A stretch of DNA of 41,351 bases from Balneola sp. EhC07 (GCF_001650905.1 NZ_LXYG01000007.1:1-41351), one strand, 5' to 3'. Shown: positions 8,170-17,436, numbered from the stretch's first letter. Translations and numbers: made by a program. The notes: generated by a model not told the origin, from the letters alone.

Positions 8170-8424
8170 TTAGCTTTCCTCCTCAGTATCTTTTCTGAAA
8201 AAGAGAAAGAGTGCTGTAAAGGAGCAACAAACCATCAGAATAACCCAGAAAAAGGAGAGTGGGAGCCCAAGAATTAGTGGCCTTGCTGAACTCATCAGTG
8301 GATAAACCGGCCAGATCAAACAGATCTGAATCAGTACCAGAATCGGAACTAAAATAAATGCACGCTTTCTCCGATTTGGTGATCGAGTAGAAAAAACTAA
8401 GCCTTTTGGGATTTTGTTGTTCAT
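8170..8424 (-). CDS. DUF3311 family small membrane protein
   Basis: An 84-residue protein with a basic N-terminus and two hydrophobic segments (about residues 22-45 and 50-75). It fits the DUF3311 family, which is usually encoded immediately before an SSS symporter and is thought to be an accessory subunit. The ATG overlaps the stop of the DUF2339 gene in an ATGA, and its own stop abuts the symporter TTG, so all three genes are tightly coupled. Assignment relies on size, topology and neighbours more than on a motif. Confidence 0.72.
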   Translation of the reverse strand: MNNKIPKGLVFSTRSPNRRKRAFILVPILVLIQICLIWPVYPLMSSARPLILGLPLSFFWVILMVCCSFTALFLFFRKDTEEES

Positions 8425-10778
8425 GATGATTCCTCTCTGGGTTCGGTGGAAAGTTCGTCCTTGAATCGATTATACAAGTATGATATAACAAGTAATAGAA
8501 TACCGAGAGAGATGAAAACTATCGTTTTTGAGATTGTTGACAGATGACTGATATCATAAAAGAATAGCTTTAACAGTGTAACAAAAAACACAAAGATTGC
8601 ACCGATTCGGAGATGTTTTTTTTGAACAACTATACCATAGAAAATCAAAGCTAGTGAACATGCTCCCCATAAAATGCTTAGACCCAGTTTATAAGAATTA
8701 CTGAACCCGGCGATATCCAACCATTGTATTAATTCAGTACTTAGAATAAAGATCCCGGAGAACGCTAAAAATAATTCGAAATATACTTTTTGATCCGGTT
8801 TTTTATAGTGTTCAGAGGCCAGTTTTTTGCAAACGAAAAGTCCCCAGCCGGCAAATCCGATAAGAATATATCTGAGTACAATATTCCAAGCGCTTTGATG
8901 TAAGCCTTTTGTGTCGAATTCTCCAAGGTACAATTCCCTGAGAAACTTGACTTCGGTAAAGAATGATGCAAAAAAGAACAAGAATAAAGCTCCATACAGA
9001 TAGAGACTTATTTTATCGAGTTGAGGAATTCTAAACCATCGTTTATTAACAAGTGTTCCTAACCCAAGAAAGGTAAAAGTATAATTCATTACCCAAATTG
9101 CTTTTACAGGATTAGATTCTGAATATTGCCCATCTCCTTTGAATATCAGAATGCTATCAAGATCCCAATAACTAAAAATATTCTGAATCTCGAAAAGTAA
9201 GTTGAAGTAAAGAGTAAAAACTAAAACAAAAGGGATTCCAATCTTAAAAAATAGCAATCGTTTAGAATCCGGTTTAAGAATTAAATCACTTGGATTTTTT
9301 ACAATAAGATATTGGATCGCATAAAAAGCAGCCCAAAAAACGAGAAAGGTTCCAAATAATGAATTTATAAATGGTAAAGTATCCGAAGAGGCGCTGAAAA
9401 CTAGGAAGTCAAACCAATAACCGAGCAAGCCTAAAAAAGCCAGAATTATTACAGGGTACGACAACACTTCAAAAATCCTTAAGCCCTTTTTTCGTCCCAT
9501 CCAAACCAGTAACAGAGCTTCCAAACTCCACGCCATAGTTATCCATTGATCCTGAAACTGAATTGGAATAGCGAGTGTTAAAAAAACAAGAACCAAACCG
9601 TTTAGAAAATTCAGGGTGGTTGGGGAAGGTAATTCAAATTTCTTTACAGCCCTGCCGGCAAGAAAATGTATTAAAGCTACCAATACGGTAAAAAGTCCAT
9701 GAAGGTGTTCATATTCAAATTCAAGGGTTTGATATCCAATACCAAAAAACAAGAATGTATTTGTCAGAATTGTGGAGATATCAAGAGAGGAGAGTTTTTT
9801 CTTGTTTCTGATCTTGTACGCAAGCGATGATGCATAAAAAATAAAAAAGAATAAAGTCGAGAATAGTAAACTGGTTACAATATCAGTTTCATAGGAGAAG
9901 TCCAGATTAAACCACGATAAAAAGATTAACCATGTAAATAAGAAAGCTGAGTAATACAGGATCTTCCAGTACCTTTGAAGGGCGATAAATAATACTCCAA
10001 GATTTATAAAGAGTATGTAACTGAATAAAACAATATAGTTGCTTGATTCTCCTCCAACTAAAAATGGCACTGCATAACCGCCAACAAGTCCGAATACAGA
10101 TATCCATTCTTTGTTATAACCAATCGCTGTTACAACGGTAACGCCGTTTATCAAAGCCATGATGATAAAAGTTACTAATTGTGGAATAAGACCGTAAAAA
10201 TTGTAGGCTGCAAAAGTTATCAAATACATGGATGCCATAGCACCACCCATTATTACTGCGCTATAATTCAGGTATTTATTTTTGAGGCGATAAGCTACCC
10301 CGGCTAATCCAATGCTAAATAAATAACCTAATATGATTCTTGTAAGAGGACTTATCAGATCATTTTCAATGACATAATTGGAACCGATAGCCACACCAAT
10401 TACTGTGATAATGATCCCAATTTTATTAATAAGATTTTCACCGAGTAATTTCTCAAAATCCAACCAGCTTGCTTTCGATCGCTTTTCAGAATTTGCCTCC
10501 TCATGAATCTCCGGCTTATTCTCTTGATATTTTCCAAGCACAAAAGAATCGAATTCTTCCGGTAATGGAAGTTCTTTTTTAGGAACAGCTTCTTCTTTAT
10601 TCTTATCAGTTGGTTGCTCAGAATCTTCGGGCTTCTTCAGATCAAACTGTTCTCTGCGTTGAAGGGATCTGATTTCAGAACGGAGTAATAATACTTCTTT
10701 TTGCATCTGTTGTTGTTTTTGCAAAAAGCTATCCAGCTTATGTTGAAGCTGATCCAGTCTGTCTTTTGATTCGCTCAT
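8421..10778 (-). CDS. DUF2339 family polytopic membrane protein
   Basis: A 785-residue protein with an N-terminal coiled coil (about residues 5-45, rich in Gln, Leu and Glu), a charged linker to about residue 110, and then more than twenty hydrophobic helices. The segment with WLDFEKLLGENLINKIGIIITVIGVAIG split around residues 105-130 is the usual entry into a DUF2339 domain. The molecular role of the family is unknown; a part in envelope or transport has been inferred elsewhere from topology only. Start ATG, 78 bp from the divergent uvrC. The ATGA overlap with DUF3311 makes it the first gene of the symporter operon. Confidence 0.85.
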   Translation of the reverse strand: MSESKDRLDQLQHKLDSFLQKQQQMQKEVLLLRSEIRSLQRREQFDLKKPEDSEQPTDKNKEEAVPKKELPLPEEFDSFVLGKYQENKPEIHEEANSEKRSKASWLDFEKLLGENLINKIGIIITVIGVAIGSNYVIENDLISPLTRIILGYLFSIGLAGVAYRLKNKYLNYSAVIMGGAMASMYLITFAAYNFYGLIPQLVTFIIMALINGVTVVTAIGYNKEWISVFGLVGGYAVPFLVGGESSNYIVLFSYILFINLGVLFIALQRYWKILYYSAFLFTWLIFLSWFNLDFSYETDIVTSLLFSTLFFFIFYASSLAYKIRNKKKLSSLDISTILTNTFLFFGIGYQTLEFEYEHLHGLFTVLVALIHFLAGRAVKKFELPSPTTLNFLNGLVLVFLTLAIPIQFQDQWITMAWSLEALLLVWMGRKKGLRIFEVLSYPVIILAFLGLLGYWFDFLVFSASSDTLPFINSLFGTFLVFWAAFYAIQYLIVKNPSDLILKPDSKRLLFFKIGIPFVLVFTLYFNLLFEIQNIFSYWDLDSILIFKGDGQYSESNPVKAIWVMNYTFTFLGLGTLVNKRWFRIPQLDKISLYLYGALFLFFFASFFTEVKFLRELYLGEFDTKGLHQSAWNIVLRYILIGFAGWGLFVCKKLASEHYKKPDQKVYFELFLAFSGIFILSTELIQWLDIAGFSNSYKLGLSILWGACSLALIFYGIVVQKKHLRIGAIFVFFVTLLKLFFYDISHLSTISKTIVFISLGILLLVISYLYNRFKDELSTEPREESS

Positions 10779-10844
10779 AGAAATTTATTTTTGAGAAAGT
10801 AACAGATGAGTGGGATACTTCAAATTAGATTACTGATTCTTTTA

Positions 10845-10852
10845 TATCTTTG
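10845..10852 (+). promoter_or_regulatory. candidate -7 box of the uvrC promoter
   Basis: TATCTTTG fits the TAnnTTTG box exactly. It ends only 4 bp before the GTG start, so the transcript would begin at or next to the start codon, suggesting leaderless or nearly leaderless mRNA. No good TTG -33 box is seen at the expected distance. Confidence 0.35.
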
Positions 10853-10856
10853 AGTT

Positions 10857-12701
10857 GTGAGCAATACCAAGATCAACATAGAAGTTTCTGAAAAAGTAGC
10901 GAATCTACCGCTTTCACCCGGAGTGTATATCTACAGAGATAAAAGCGGAAGTGTGTTGTATGTAGGAAAAGCCAAGAAGCTCCGAAACAGAGTTCGTTCT
11001 TATTTTCAGGAATCCCGGAATGTAGATGGGCGCATCAAAACGATGGTTTCTAAGATCGATGATCTGGAAGTGGTAGTTACTGATTCGGAAGCGGAAGCTC
11101 TGATCTTGGAGAATAACTTCATTAAGCAGTATCAGCCTCGCTACAATATTATGTATCGGGATGATAAATCGTACCCTTATATCTGCATCACAAAAGACGA
11201 TAAACCCAGAGTGTTTCCAACCCGGACTATCGTAAAAGACGGAAGTAAATATTACGGTCCGTACGACAGTGTGATAAACATGAAGCGAATGCTGGAAACC
11301 ATTCGTAAAGCATTTGATCTTTGTACCTGTGCGGTTTCAATCAAGAATATTGATCGAACTCGCGGGATTCCTAAGTGGCATTCCTGTTTTGATGATTATT
11401 TAGAGAACTGCTCCGGCGATTGGGATAATGAACGCTATAATGTTGTTGTATCAAAAGTAGAGCGCCTGTTGAACGGACAAACGGAAGTATTGATCCGCGA
11501 ACTTAAGGAAGAGATGGAAATAGCATCTTCCGCTTTAGCATTTGAAGAAGCAGCTAAGCTTCGGGATAGTCTTATTGCCGTGGAGCGCTACAGCAAAAAA
11601 ATGAAAATGGTCGCGGATAAAAAAGTAGATCGCGATGTATTTGCATTGATAATCGATTCGGAACTTGGAGAAGCCTGTGGGGTTTTATTTAAAGTTCGTG
11701 AAGGAAAGTTGATCGGTAAATTCCATCGCTTTTTGAAAAATATTGAAGGACTGGCTGAAGGTGTTCTGCTTCAGTCTTTTGTGGAAGATTATTACACCGG
11801 TCAATATACAGCGGCCATTCCGGATGAGGTGTATATCAGCAAAGAAATGGAAGATGATGAAGCATTGGTACAGTATCTGTATCAGGAAAAAGGGAAAAAA
11901 GTACCGGTTCATGTACCGCAGATCGGAGAGAAAGCACAGTTGATCAAAATGGCCAAATCGAATGCGAAGCTTCATTTGAATGAAAGAAGATTAGAAAAAG
12001 AAAAAGCAGAACGCGATCGCATTCCTCACGCAGTAAAAGAGCTGAAAGAGCATTTAGGTTTACAGAGACTTCCCAGAAGAATTGAGTGTTTTGATAATTC
12101 AAATTTACAAGGATCAGATCCTGTAGCTTCTATGGTTTGCTTTGTGGACGCAAAACCTCGAAAAAGCGAGTACAAGCGATTCAATATTAAAACAGTTGTT
12201 GGCCCGGATGATTTCGCATCGATGAAAGAGATATTGACACGGCGCTACTCCAAAGTGATGAAAGATGGATTGCAAATTCCGGATCTTATTATTGTTGATG
12301 GTGGGAAAGGACAACTTAGTTCTGCAGTGCAAGCCCTTAAAGAAATTGGGTTCTACGGTGAATGTGAAATTATCGGCTTAGCAAAGAGATTGGAAGAAGT
12401 CTTTTTACCTGAGAAGTCAGAATCTATTATGATCCCCAAAAAATCAACTGCCCTTAAACTGATCCAACAAGCCAGAGATGAAGCACATCGGTTTGCGATC
12501 ACATTTCATCGTCAAAAAAGGTCCAAGAGAACATTGATCACAGAACTCACTGATATAGAGGGAGTGGGTGAAAAAACATCACAAACACTGTTGAAGGAAT
12601 TTGGTTCAGTAAAAAAAGTAAAACAAGCTGAAATAGAAGAGATTCAAAAAGTGATCGGGGAAAAATCCGGAGAAAAAGTTTACAACCATTTCAATAATTA
12701 G
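10857..12701 (+). CDS. uvrC: UvrABC excinuclease subunit C
   Basis: A 614-residue UvrC, the nuclease that makes both incisions in nucleotide excision repair. Domains in order: GIY-YIG nuclease at about residues 15-95 (GVY at 22-24, YVG at 35-37, then KLRNR), UVR domain with the helical FEEAAKLRDSL stretch near residue 230 for UvrB binding, RNase H-like 5' nuclease with IECFDNSN at 409-416 (D413), and a C-terminal HhH DNA-binding domain with EGVGEKT near 566. Length is usual. Start GTG, right after a TAnnTTTG box. It is divergent from the DUF2339 operon; no other repair gene adjoins it. Confidence 0.97.
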   Translation: MSNTKINIEVSEKVANLPLSPGVYIYRDKSGSVLYVGKAKKLRNRVRSYFQESRNVDGRIKTMVSKIDDLEVVVTDSEAEALILENNFIKQYQPRYNIMYRDDKSYPYICITKDDKPRVFPTRTIVKDGSKYYGPYDSVINMKRMLETIRKAFDLCTCAVSIKNIDRTRGIPKWHSCFDDYLENCSGDWDNERYNVVVSKVERLLNGQTEVLIRELKEEMEIASSALAFEEAAKLRDSLIAVERYSKKMKMVADKKVDRDVFALIIDSELGEACGVLFKVREGKLIGKFHRFLKNIEGLAEGVLLQSFVEDYYTGQYTAAIPDEVYISKEMEDDEALVQYLYQEKGKKVPVHVPQIGEKAQLIKMAKSNAKLHLNERRLEKEKAERDRIPHAVKELKEHLGLQRLPRRIECFDNSNLQGSDPVASMVCFVDAKPRKSEYKRFNIKTVVGPDDFASMKEILTRRYSKVMKDGLQIPDLIIVDGGKGQLSSAVQALKEIGFYGECEIIGLAKRLEEVFLPEKSESIMIPKKSTALKLIQQARDEAHRFAITFHRQKRSKRTLITELTDIEGVGEKTSQTLLKEFGSVKKVKQAEIEEIQKVIGEKSGEKVYNHFNN

Positions 12702-12929
12702 ATCGTCTTAGCTTGTGATGTGATAATACGGCTAACATCATCATGTGATATGAAGGTTGAGCATCATGAATTAAAATAGAACCAAGCCAATTGTCTTAGC
12801 TCTTCGTACAATAGTGCAAGACAAGAGGTAAAATGCTCTTTGTGTTAATAAATGTTATTGATTGAATGTAATTGAGGTATTCAGAGTTTAATCAATACGT
12901 TGGCAAAGAGTTAACCCCAAAATACACGG

Positions 12930-13583
12930 GTGAACACAATGGAACTATTAAAGAGAACTACAAAGGCATCTTATAAAGATCTTCGGGACAGAGATCTGGT
13001 ACGTTATTTTAGAAAAAAGGCTGACGAAGCTGCATTCAATGAATTAATGAACCGTCACCAGGCAAAAATTTATTCATACATTTATAGTATGATCAACAAC
13101 CCTGAAACAGCTAATGATATTTTTCAGGAAGTGTTTACGAAGGTGGTCACAAAAATGGATGACACCTACAACGAACAGGGTAAATGGATTGCGTGGGTAA
13201 TGAGAATTGCGCACAATGCAACAATTGACCATATAAGAAAACAAAAGCGTTACATTGACGTTAACTCTTGGTACGACGATGATGATTCTCGCTCAGATTA
13301 CTTCGATAGAATGACGGACGAGAGTTGGGTAGACGCAGATGAGCAATTAGTTGAGGGCGAAACAAAGTCCAGTTTAATGGCTCATATAGCTAAATTACCT
13401 GAGGAACAACGCACCGTTGTACTTTTGAGGCATTATTATGAAATGCCCTTTAAAGAAATCGCAGAATTGACTAATGTATCAATAAATACGGCACTAGGTC
13501 GTATGCGTTATGCGTTGATAAATTTGCGCAAGCACTTTGAGGAAGAAAGACAACATGAGTTTAAACATGCAAATAAACGATGA
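12930..13583 (+). CDS. ECF-type RNA polymerase sigma factor
   Basis: A 217-residue sigma-70 family factor of the extracytoplasmic-function class. Region 2 spans about residues 35-105 (with DIFQEVFTKV near 63 and IAHNATIDHIRKQ near 93). Region 4 spans about 150-205, with LPEEQRTVVLLRHY and a helix-turn-helix around IAELTNVSINTALGRMRYA. An acidic linker rich in Asp and Ser lies between. The start is GTG here; the ATG three codons later is equally possible. It overlaps the anti-sigma gene by 29 bp. A loose promoter match (TTG at 12872, TACGTTGG at 12896) lies upstream. The regulon cannot be inferred. Confidence 0.92.
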   Translation: MNTMELLKRTTKASYKDLRDRDLVRYFRKKADEAAFNELMNRHQAKIYSYIYSMINNPETANDIFQEVFTKVVTKMDDTYNEQGKWIAWVMRIAHNATIDHIRKQKRYIDVNSWYDDDDSRSDYFDRMTDESWVDADEQLVEGETKSSLMAHIAKLPEEQRTVVLLRHYYEMPFKEIAELTNVSINTALGRMRYALINLRKHFEEERQHEFKHANKR

Positions 13584-14130
13584 AGACTGTATTCGGTACC
13601 TCATGAGGGAGATGGATCCCTCTGAGGAGATCGAATTTGAAAGAGAAATGATGAGTAATGAAAACTTACTCATAGAAGTTGAAAGTTTAAGGAGCACATA
13701 CAATAAGGTTAAAAAGTTACCATTAAAGCAGACACCTGCTGAAATACTCAATAAAGTTAAAGAACAAGCTGTATCCGATCAGCAAAAGCGACTACGAAGT
13801 TCGTTTAAGTTAATAGGTTGGTTTGGGAAATCGGTAGCAGTAGCCGCAACTATTCTGCTACTTATTTCGATTTCTGCATATTTCATTGATTTTGGAACGT
13901 TAACCAGCTCACCCGCTCAAACCACTGTAATTTCTGCCGGTACCGTTCAGCCATGGGTTGACAGGAATGAAATTATTAATATATCAGATCGTACAGACGC
14001 GGTTCAGGCACAAAGAATTGGTGCCGAGTACGAAAAGAGTTATGAAAAACTTATACCGGTAGATAAAGTTGATATATCCTCAAATCAAAGACAGGGAGTA
14101 CTATTAACCAGTTCTCCGGTTAATAACTAA
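13555..14130 (+). CDS. putative membrane-bound anti-sigma factor
   Basis: A 191-residue single-pass membrane protein. Residues 1-80 are a charged, helical cytoplasmic part opening with NDEDCIRYLMREMDPSEEIEFE, which resembles anti-sigma domains. One transmembrane helix spans about 92-112, and 113-191 would be periplasmic. The zinc-binding HxxxCxxC motif of classical ZAS proteins is absent. A TTG 18 bp upstream extends the frame, but the ATG at 13555 is preferred because GAGGAAG lies about 9 bp before it. The overlap with the ECF sigma gene indicates translational coupling and a sigma/anti-sigma pair. The signal it senses is unknown. Confidence 0.8.
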   Translation: MSLNMQINDEDCIRYLMREMDPSEEIEFEREMMSNENLLIEVESLRSTYNKVKKLPLKQTPAEILNKVKEQAVSDQQKRLRSSFKLIGWFGKSVAVAATILLLISISAYFIDFGTLTSSPAQTTVISAGTVQPWVDRNEIINISDRTDAVQAQRIGAEYEKSYEKLIPVDKVDISSNQRQGVLLTSSPVNN

Positions 14131-14147
14131 TCCCAATTGTGGATAAC

Positions 14148-14177
14148 TTGCTATATGGATGTGAATAAGTATTTTTG
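14148..14177 (+). promoter_or_regulatory. candidate parAB promoter
   Basis: TTG at 14148-14150 and TATTTTTG at 14170-14177, spaced 19 bp, fit the Bacteroidota -33/-7 consensus well. A short inverted repeat GTATC-GCAT-GATAC (14177-14190) sits at the expected start of transcription and could be an operator. The parA start is 52 bp beyond it. Confidence 0.5.
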
Positions 14178-14241
14178 TATCGCATGATACCTCGCTTTAT
14201 ATTGATTTTAATGTCAAAGAACCAAAATAAGCGAGTATTTA

Positions 14242-15039
14242 ATGGGTAAAGTTATCTCTATAGCAAATCAAAAGGGAGGAGTAGGTAAAACAACTACTGC
14301 TATCAACTTAGCTGCTAGTTTAGCGGCCATAGAGCACCCAACACTTGTAATTGATATAGATCCTCAAAGTAATACAACAAGTGGATTAGGTATTGATGTT
14401 AAGACGGTTACCAATTCTGTATATGAAGTGATGATTGGTAGCACAGACACTACTGAAACGATACGCTCAACAGAATTAGATTTTTTGGATTTGGTGCCGG
14501 CTCACATAAACTTGGTAGGTGCGGAAATCGAAATGATTGACAGAGAGGATCGCGAAAGAATTCTTGATAAGGCTATCGGTGATCTAAGAGATAAATATGA
14601 CTTTATCATTATTGACTGCCCGCCTTCTCTGGGACTTTTAACTATCAACGCGCTTACAGCATCGGATTCTATTGTAATACCTGTTCAGTGCGAGTACTTT
14701 GCATTAGAAGGTCTTGGTCAATTATTGAATACGATCAAAATTGTAAGACAACACTTGAATCCTGACTTGGATATTGAAGGCGTTTTATTGACGATGTATG
14801 ATACCAGAACTAGATTATCCAATCAGGTGGCTGAAGAAGTAAAGCGTTATTTTGATGACAGAGTTTTCAAATCAGTGATCGCCAGAAATATCAGGCTTGC
14901 TGAAGCTCCAAGTTTTGGTAAACCGGCGCTTTTATATGATTCTACCAGTACCGGAAGTAAAAATTATCTGTCTTTAGCTCGTGAGATCATTAAGAAAAAC
15001 AGAAAGCTATTTAAGAATAGTCCTGTACTTTCTAATTAA
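14242..15039 (+). CDS. parA: chromosome partitioning ATPase ParA
   Basis: A 265-residue ParA/Soj ATPase that binds DNA as an ATP dimer and moves ParB-parS complexes during chromosome segregation. The deviant Walker A motif KGGVGKTT is at residues 11-18, the Walker A' [14 protein letters not shown] is near 38, and the Walker [13 protein letters not shown] is near 122. There is no N-terminal helix-turn-helix, so it is the chromosomal (type Ib/Soj) form. Length is typical. Start ATG after GCGAG. parB follows 11 bp downstream in the same operon. Confidence 0.96.
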   Translation: MGKVISIANQKGGVGKTTTAINLAASLAAIEHPTLVIDIDPQSNTTSGLGIDVKTVTNSVYEVMIGSTDTTETIRSTELDFLDLVPAHINLVGAEIEMIDREDRERILDKAIGDLRDKYDFIIIDCPPSLGLLTINALTASDSIVIPVQCEYFALEGLGQLLNTIKIVRQHLNPDLDIEGVLLTMYDTRTRLSNQVAEEVKRYFDDRVFKSVIARNIRLAEAPSFGKPALLYDSTSTGSKNYLSLAREIIKKNRKLFKNSPVLSN

Positions 15040-15050
15040 GGAATAATAGA

Positions 15051-15995
15051 ATGGCAAAGAAGGTTTTAGGAAGAGGTTTAGGTGTATATTTCCCGGAGTA
15101 TCAATCCGACGAGGAGAAATCCGAAGAGAATAAAAGAGAGCCTATAGCAAAACAAAAAGGCTCTGATTCGGAAAAAACAGTTGAAGTTGATCCTGCCGAA
15201 TTAGTAAACGTTGTTCTTCATATTCCTGTAGATGATATCAGAGCAAATCCACACCAGCCGCGTAAGGAATTCGATGTAGAGAAGCTGGACGAACTGGCTG
15301 ATTCTATTAAAGAGCATGGAATTATTCAGCCACTTACGGTCAGGTATATTGGCGAAAGAAAGTTTGAGCTGATAAGTGGTGAACGCAGATTAAAAGCATC
15401 GAAACTTGCAGGGCTTAAAGAGATAGCAGCATACGTTCGTAAAGCCGATGATGAGCAAAGCATGGCATTTGCTTTGATAGAGAATATTCAGCGGGAAGAT
15501 CTGAATGCCCTTGAAGTTGCTATGGCCTATAAAAGGCTTTTAGAGGAATTTGATTATACTCAAGCTCAAGTTGCGGAAAGAGTAGGCAAGAACAGAACTA
15601 CGGTTACAAACATGTTACGGTTATTGACCTTGCCAGATTTCATTCAAACAGCATTAAAAAAGAATGAAATAGCTATGGGGCATGCTCGTTCTCTTATTAC
15701 TATCGAAGATATTTCTGATCAGCAAAAATTGTTGAAAAAAGCGGTCACAAATGAATGGTCAGTACGACAAATGGAAGATGCGGTAAGAGCATTATCTTCA
15801 GCTGGTAAGAAAAAGAAAACCTCATCTAAAAAAGATCCCAATAATCCATTTTACGAAGAAATATCTTCAAGACTGAGACAAACTTTTAGTACTAAAGTGC
15901 AGGTTAACCCAAAAGCCAAAGGTGGAGAAATCAAAATCGAATATTATTCAGAAGATGACCTGGAGCGCATTCTTGGGATTTTTGATTCGATTTAA
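15051..15995 (+). CDS. parB: chromosome partitioning protein ParB
   Basis: A 314-residue ParB/Spo0J. The N-terminal LGRGLG segment is the ParA-stimulating peptide. The CTP-binding core begins with NPHQPRKEFD near residue 66 and includes the arginine motif GERRLKA near 107 and ENIQREDLN near 144. The KorB-type helix-turn-helix lies about residues 170-200 (TQAQVAERVGKNRTTVTNML). A flexible Lys/Ser linker precedes the C-terminal dimer domain. Start ATG with AAGGA upstream. No parS-like 16-mer is visible in this window. The next gene overlaps its 3' end. Confidence 0.96.
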   Translation: MAKKVLGRGLGVYFPEYQSDEEKSEENKREPIAKQKGSDSEKTVEVDPAELVNVVLHIPVDDIRANPHQPRKEFDVEKLDELADSIKEHGIIQPLTVRYIGERKFELISGERRLKASKLAGLKEIAAYVRKADDEQSMAFALIENIQREDLNALEVAMAYKRLLEEFDYTQAQVAERVGKNRTTVTNMLRLLTLPDFIQTALKKNEIAMGHARSLITIEDISDQQKLLKKAVTNEWSVRQMEDAVRALSSAGKKKKTSSKKDPNNPFYEEISSRLRQTFSTKVQVNPKAKGGEIKIEYYSEDDLERILGIFDSI

Positions 15996-16587
15996 TATCG
16001 TTTTTGCAAGCTTAGTTATTTTAAGCAGCGTAAATACAAAAGCCCAGTATTTGCAAAAAGCAGATTTAGAAAAATATTCTTATAGCTATTCTCTAAATAC
16101 AGATAGTACAAAAACTCAATATCCTGACCCTAAATTAGTAGTACGAAGATCACTAATAGTTCCGGGCTGGGGACAAATAACAAACAGGCAAGCCTGGAAA
16201 GTCCCCATAGTTTATGGTTTGCTAGGCGGACTTGGATATTACAGTGTATATCTTACAAAACAATATCATGATTACAGAGCCGCCTACTATAATTCTTTTG
16301 ATTCAAACACAGATATGAGATTTGGGCCAACTCCGGATCGATTGATCGGTCAAGGTCAAACGGCGTTAAAAAGTAACAGAGATTTTCTCAGAAACAGAAG
16401 GGATTTTATTTATGTAACGATATTTCTGTCATATGTGTTAAATGCAGTAGATGCATATGTTTTTGCACATTTACGGCCTTTTGATGTATCAGATGACCTT
16501 TCAATGAATAGAACATTTAAGCCGGACAACATTACTTCTCCTTTACTCGGAGATGTACCTTCAATTTCACTTTCAATAAGTTTTTAG
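15982..16587 (+). CDS. DUF5683 family secreted or membrane protein
   Basis: A protein of about 201 residues. From a TTG at 15982 it begins with a good signal peptide (MIRFN, then a hydrophobic stretch, ending NTKAQ). It then has RSLIVPGWGQITNRQAWK, the hallmark of DUF5683, and two further hydrophobic segments (around VYGLLGGLGYYSVYL and IYVTIFLSYVLNAVDAYV). The frame is open back to ATGs at 15922 and 15955 inside parB; the TTG is preferred because those longer forms have a poor signal sequence. The gene overlaps parB by 14 bp, an order seen in other Bacteroidota. Role unknown, probably in the envelope. Confidence 0.78.
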   Translation: MIRFNIVFASLVILSSVNTKAQYLQKADLEKYSYSYSLNTDSTKTQYPDPKLVVRRSLIVPGWGQITNRQAWKVPIVYGLLGGLGYYSVYLTKQYHDYRAAYYNSFDSNTDMRFGPTPDRLIGQGQTALKSNRDFLRNRRDFIYVTIFLSYVLNAVDAYVFAHLRPFDVSDDLSMNRTFKPDNITSPLLGDVPSISLSISF

Positions 16588-16588
16588 T

Positions 16589-17296
16589 ATGAATAAATCC
16601 AAAAAATCAGAAGCACAAATACAAAGGCAGTATGAGGAAGGGAGTAATAAAGATATTTGGAGTGTCTTTAAAATTATGGGGGAATTTGTTGAAGGCTTTG
16701 ATACTTTATACAAAGTAGGTCCCTGTATTTCAATATTTGGATCCGCACGAACAAAACCAGGTGATAAGTATTACGAACTCGCTGTTGAAACGGGTAAACT
16801 TATTACCGAAAAAGGATTTGGTGTCATTACCGGTGGTGGCCCCGGAATTATGGAAGCAGGAAATAAAGGGGCTTCGGTTGGAAATGGTCGCTCAGTTGGG
16901 TTGGGAATAGAGCTTCCGTTTGAACAGGGGATGAATGAATTTGTAAACAAAGATTATTCAGTGGATTTCAATTATTTCTTTGTCAGAAAAGTAATGTTCG
17001 TAAAATATGCTCAGGGATTTATCGTTTTCCCGGGTGGGTTCGGAACTTTAGATGAACTTTTTGAAAGTCTGACATTGATTCAAACTCATAAGATTTCAAA
17101 AATTCCGATCATCCTTTTTGGGTCTGATTATTGGACAGGTTTAGTTGATTGGATTAATAGTACTATGAAGGAGTCCGGTACAATTTCAGAGAAAGATTCT
17201 GATTTATTTCATGTTACGGATAGCAAAGAAGAAGCTGTAAAGATAATATGTGACTTTTATGAGAAAAAGGAACCAAAACCGAATTTTTCATTTTAA
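16589..17296 (+). CDS. LOG family protein (TIGR00730, Rossmann fold)
   Basis: A 235-residue cytoplasmic protein of the LOG family. The fold is nucleotide-binding Rossmann-like: SIFGSARTKPGD near residue 48, GGGPGIMEAGNKGA near 85, and the signature PGGFGTLDE at 148-156, preceded by an arginine in YFFVRKVMF. Studied members release the base from nucleoside 5'-monophosphates; some make cytokinin. The bacterial substrate here is unknown. The gene begins one base after the DUF5683 stop, so it is probably read as part of the par transcript. Confidence 0.88.
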   Translation: MNKSKKSEAQIQRQYEEGSNKDIWSVFKIMGEFVEGFDTLYKVGPCISIFGSARTKPGDKYYELAVETGKLITEKGFGVITGGGPGIMEAGNKGASVGNGRSVGLGIELPFEQGMNEFVNKDYSVDFNYFFVRKVMFVKYAQGFIVFPGGFGTLDELFESLTLIQTHKISKIPIILFGSDYWTGLVDWINSTMKESGTISEKDSDLFHVTDSKEEAVKIICDFYEKKEPKPNFSF

Positions 17297-17378
17297 ATAA
17301 ATAATGAAGAACATTTATACTAACATGAATATGTGAGAAATAACCATCGGAATAAATGGGTTATTAATTTTAGATATG

Positions 17379-17407
17379 AAGCTTTTTTTTATTTAAATTA
17401 AAAGCTT
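17379..17407 (+). terminator. weak hairpin between LOG and TPR genes
   Basis: AAGCTTTT at 17379-17386 pairs with AAAAGCTT at 17400-17407 across an AT-only loop. The stem is AT-rich and no T-run follows, so it may be a weak terminator or leader structure. Confidence 0.25.
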
Positions 17408-17436
17408 TGAAATAATTAACACTAGACATTAGAAAA

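Noticed and set aside
10857-10990. UvrC GIY-YIG domain as the source of the 36.6-kb nuclease gene
   Set aside because: The two domains differ in motif wording and length; the small gene fits the separate UPF0213-like group, so a local duplication is unlikely.
12702-12929. terminator or small RNA after uvrC
   Set aside because: Repeated ATCATG-like words are present, but they do not nest into a stable stem and no T-run follows.
14131-16000. parS centromere near parAB
   Set aside because: No site close to the parS consensus TGTTTCACGTGAAACA was seen here or elsewhere in the window; the CACGTG near 40305 lies inside ispG and lacks the flanks.
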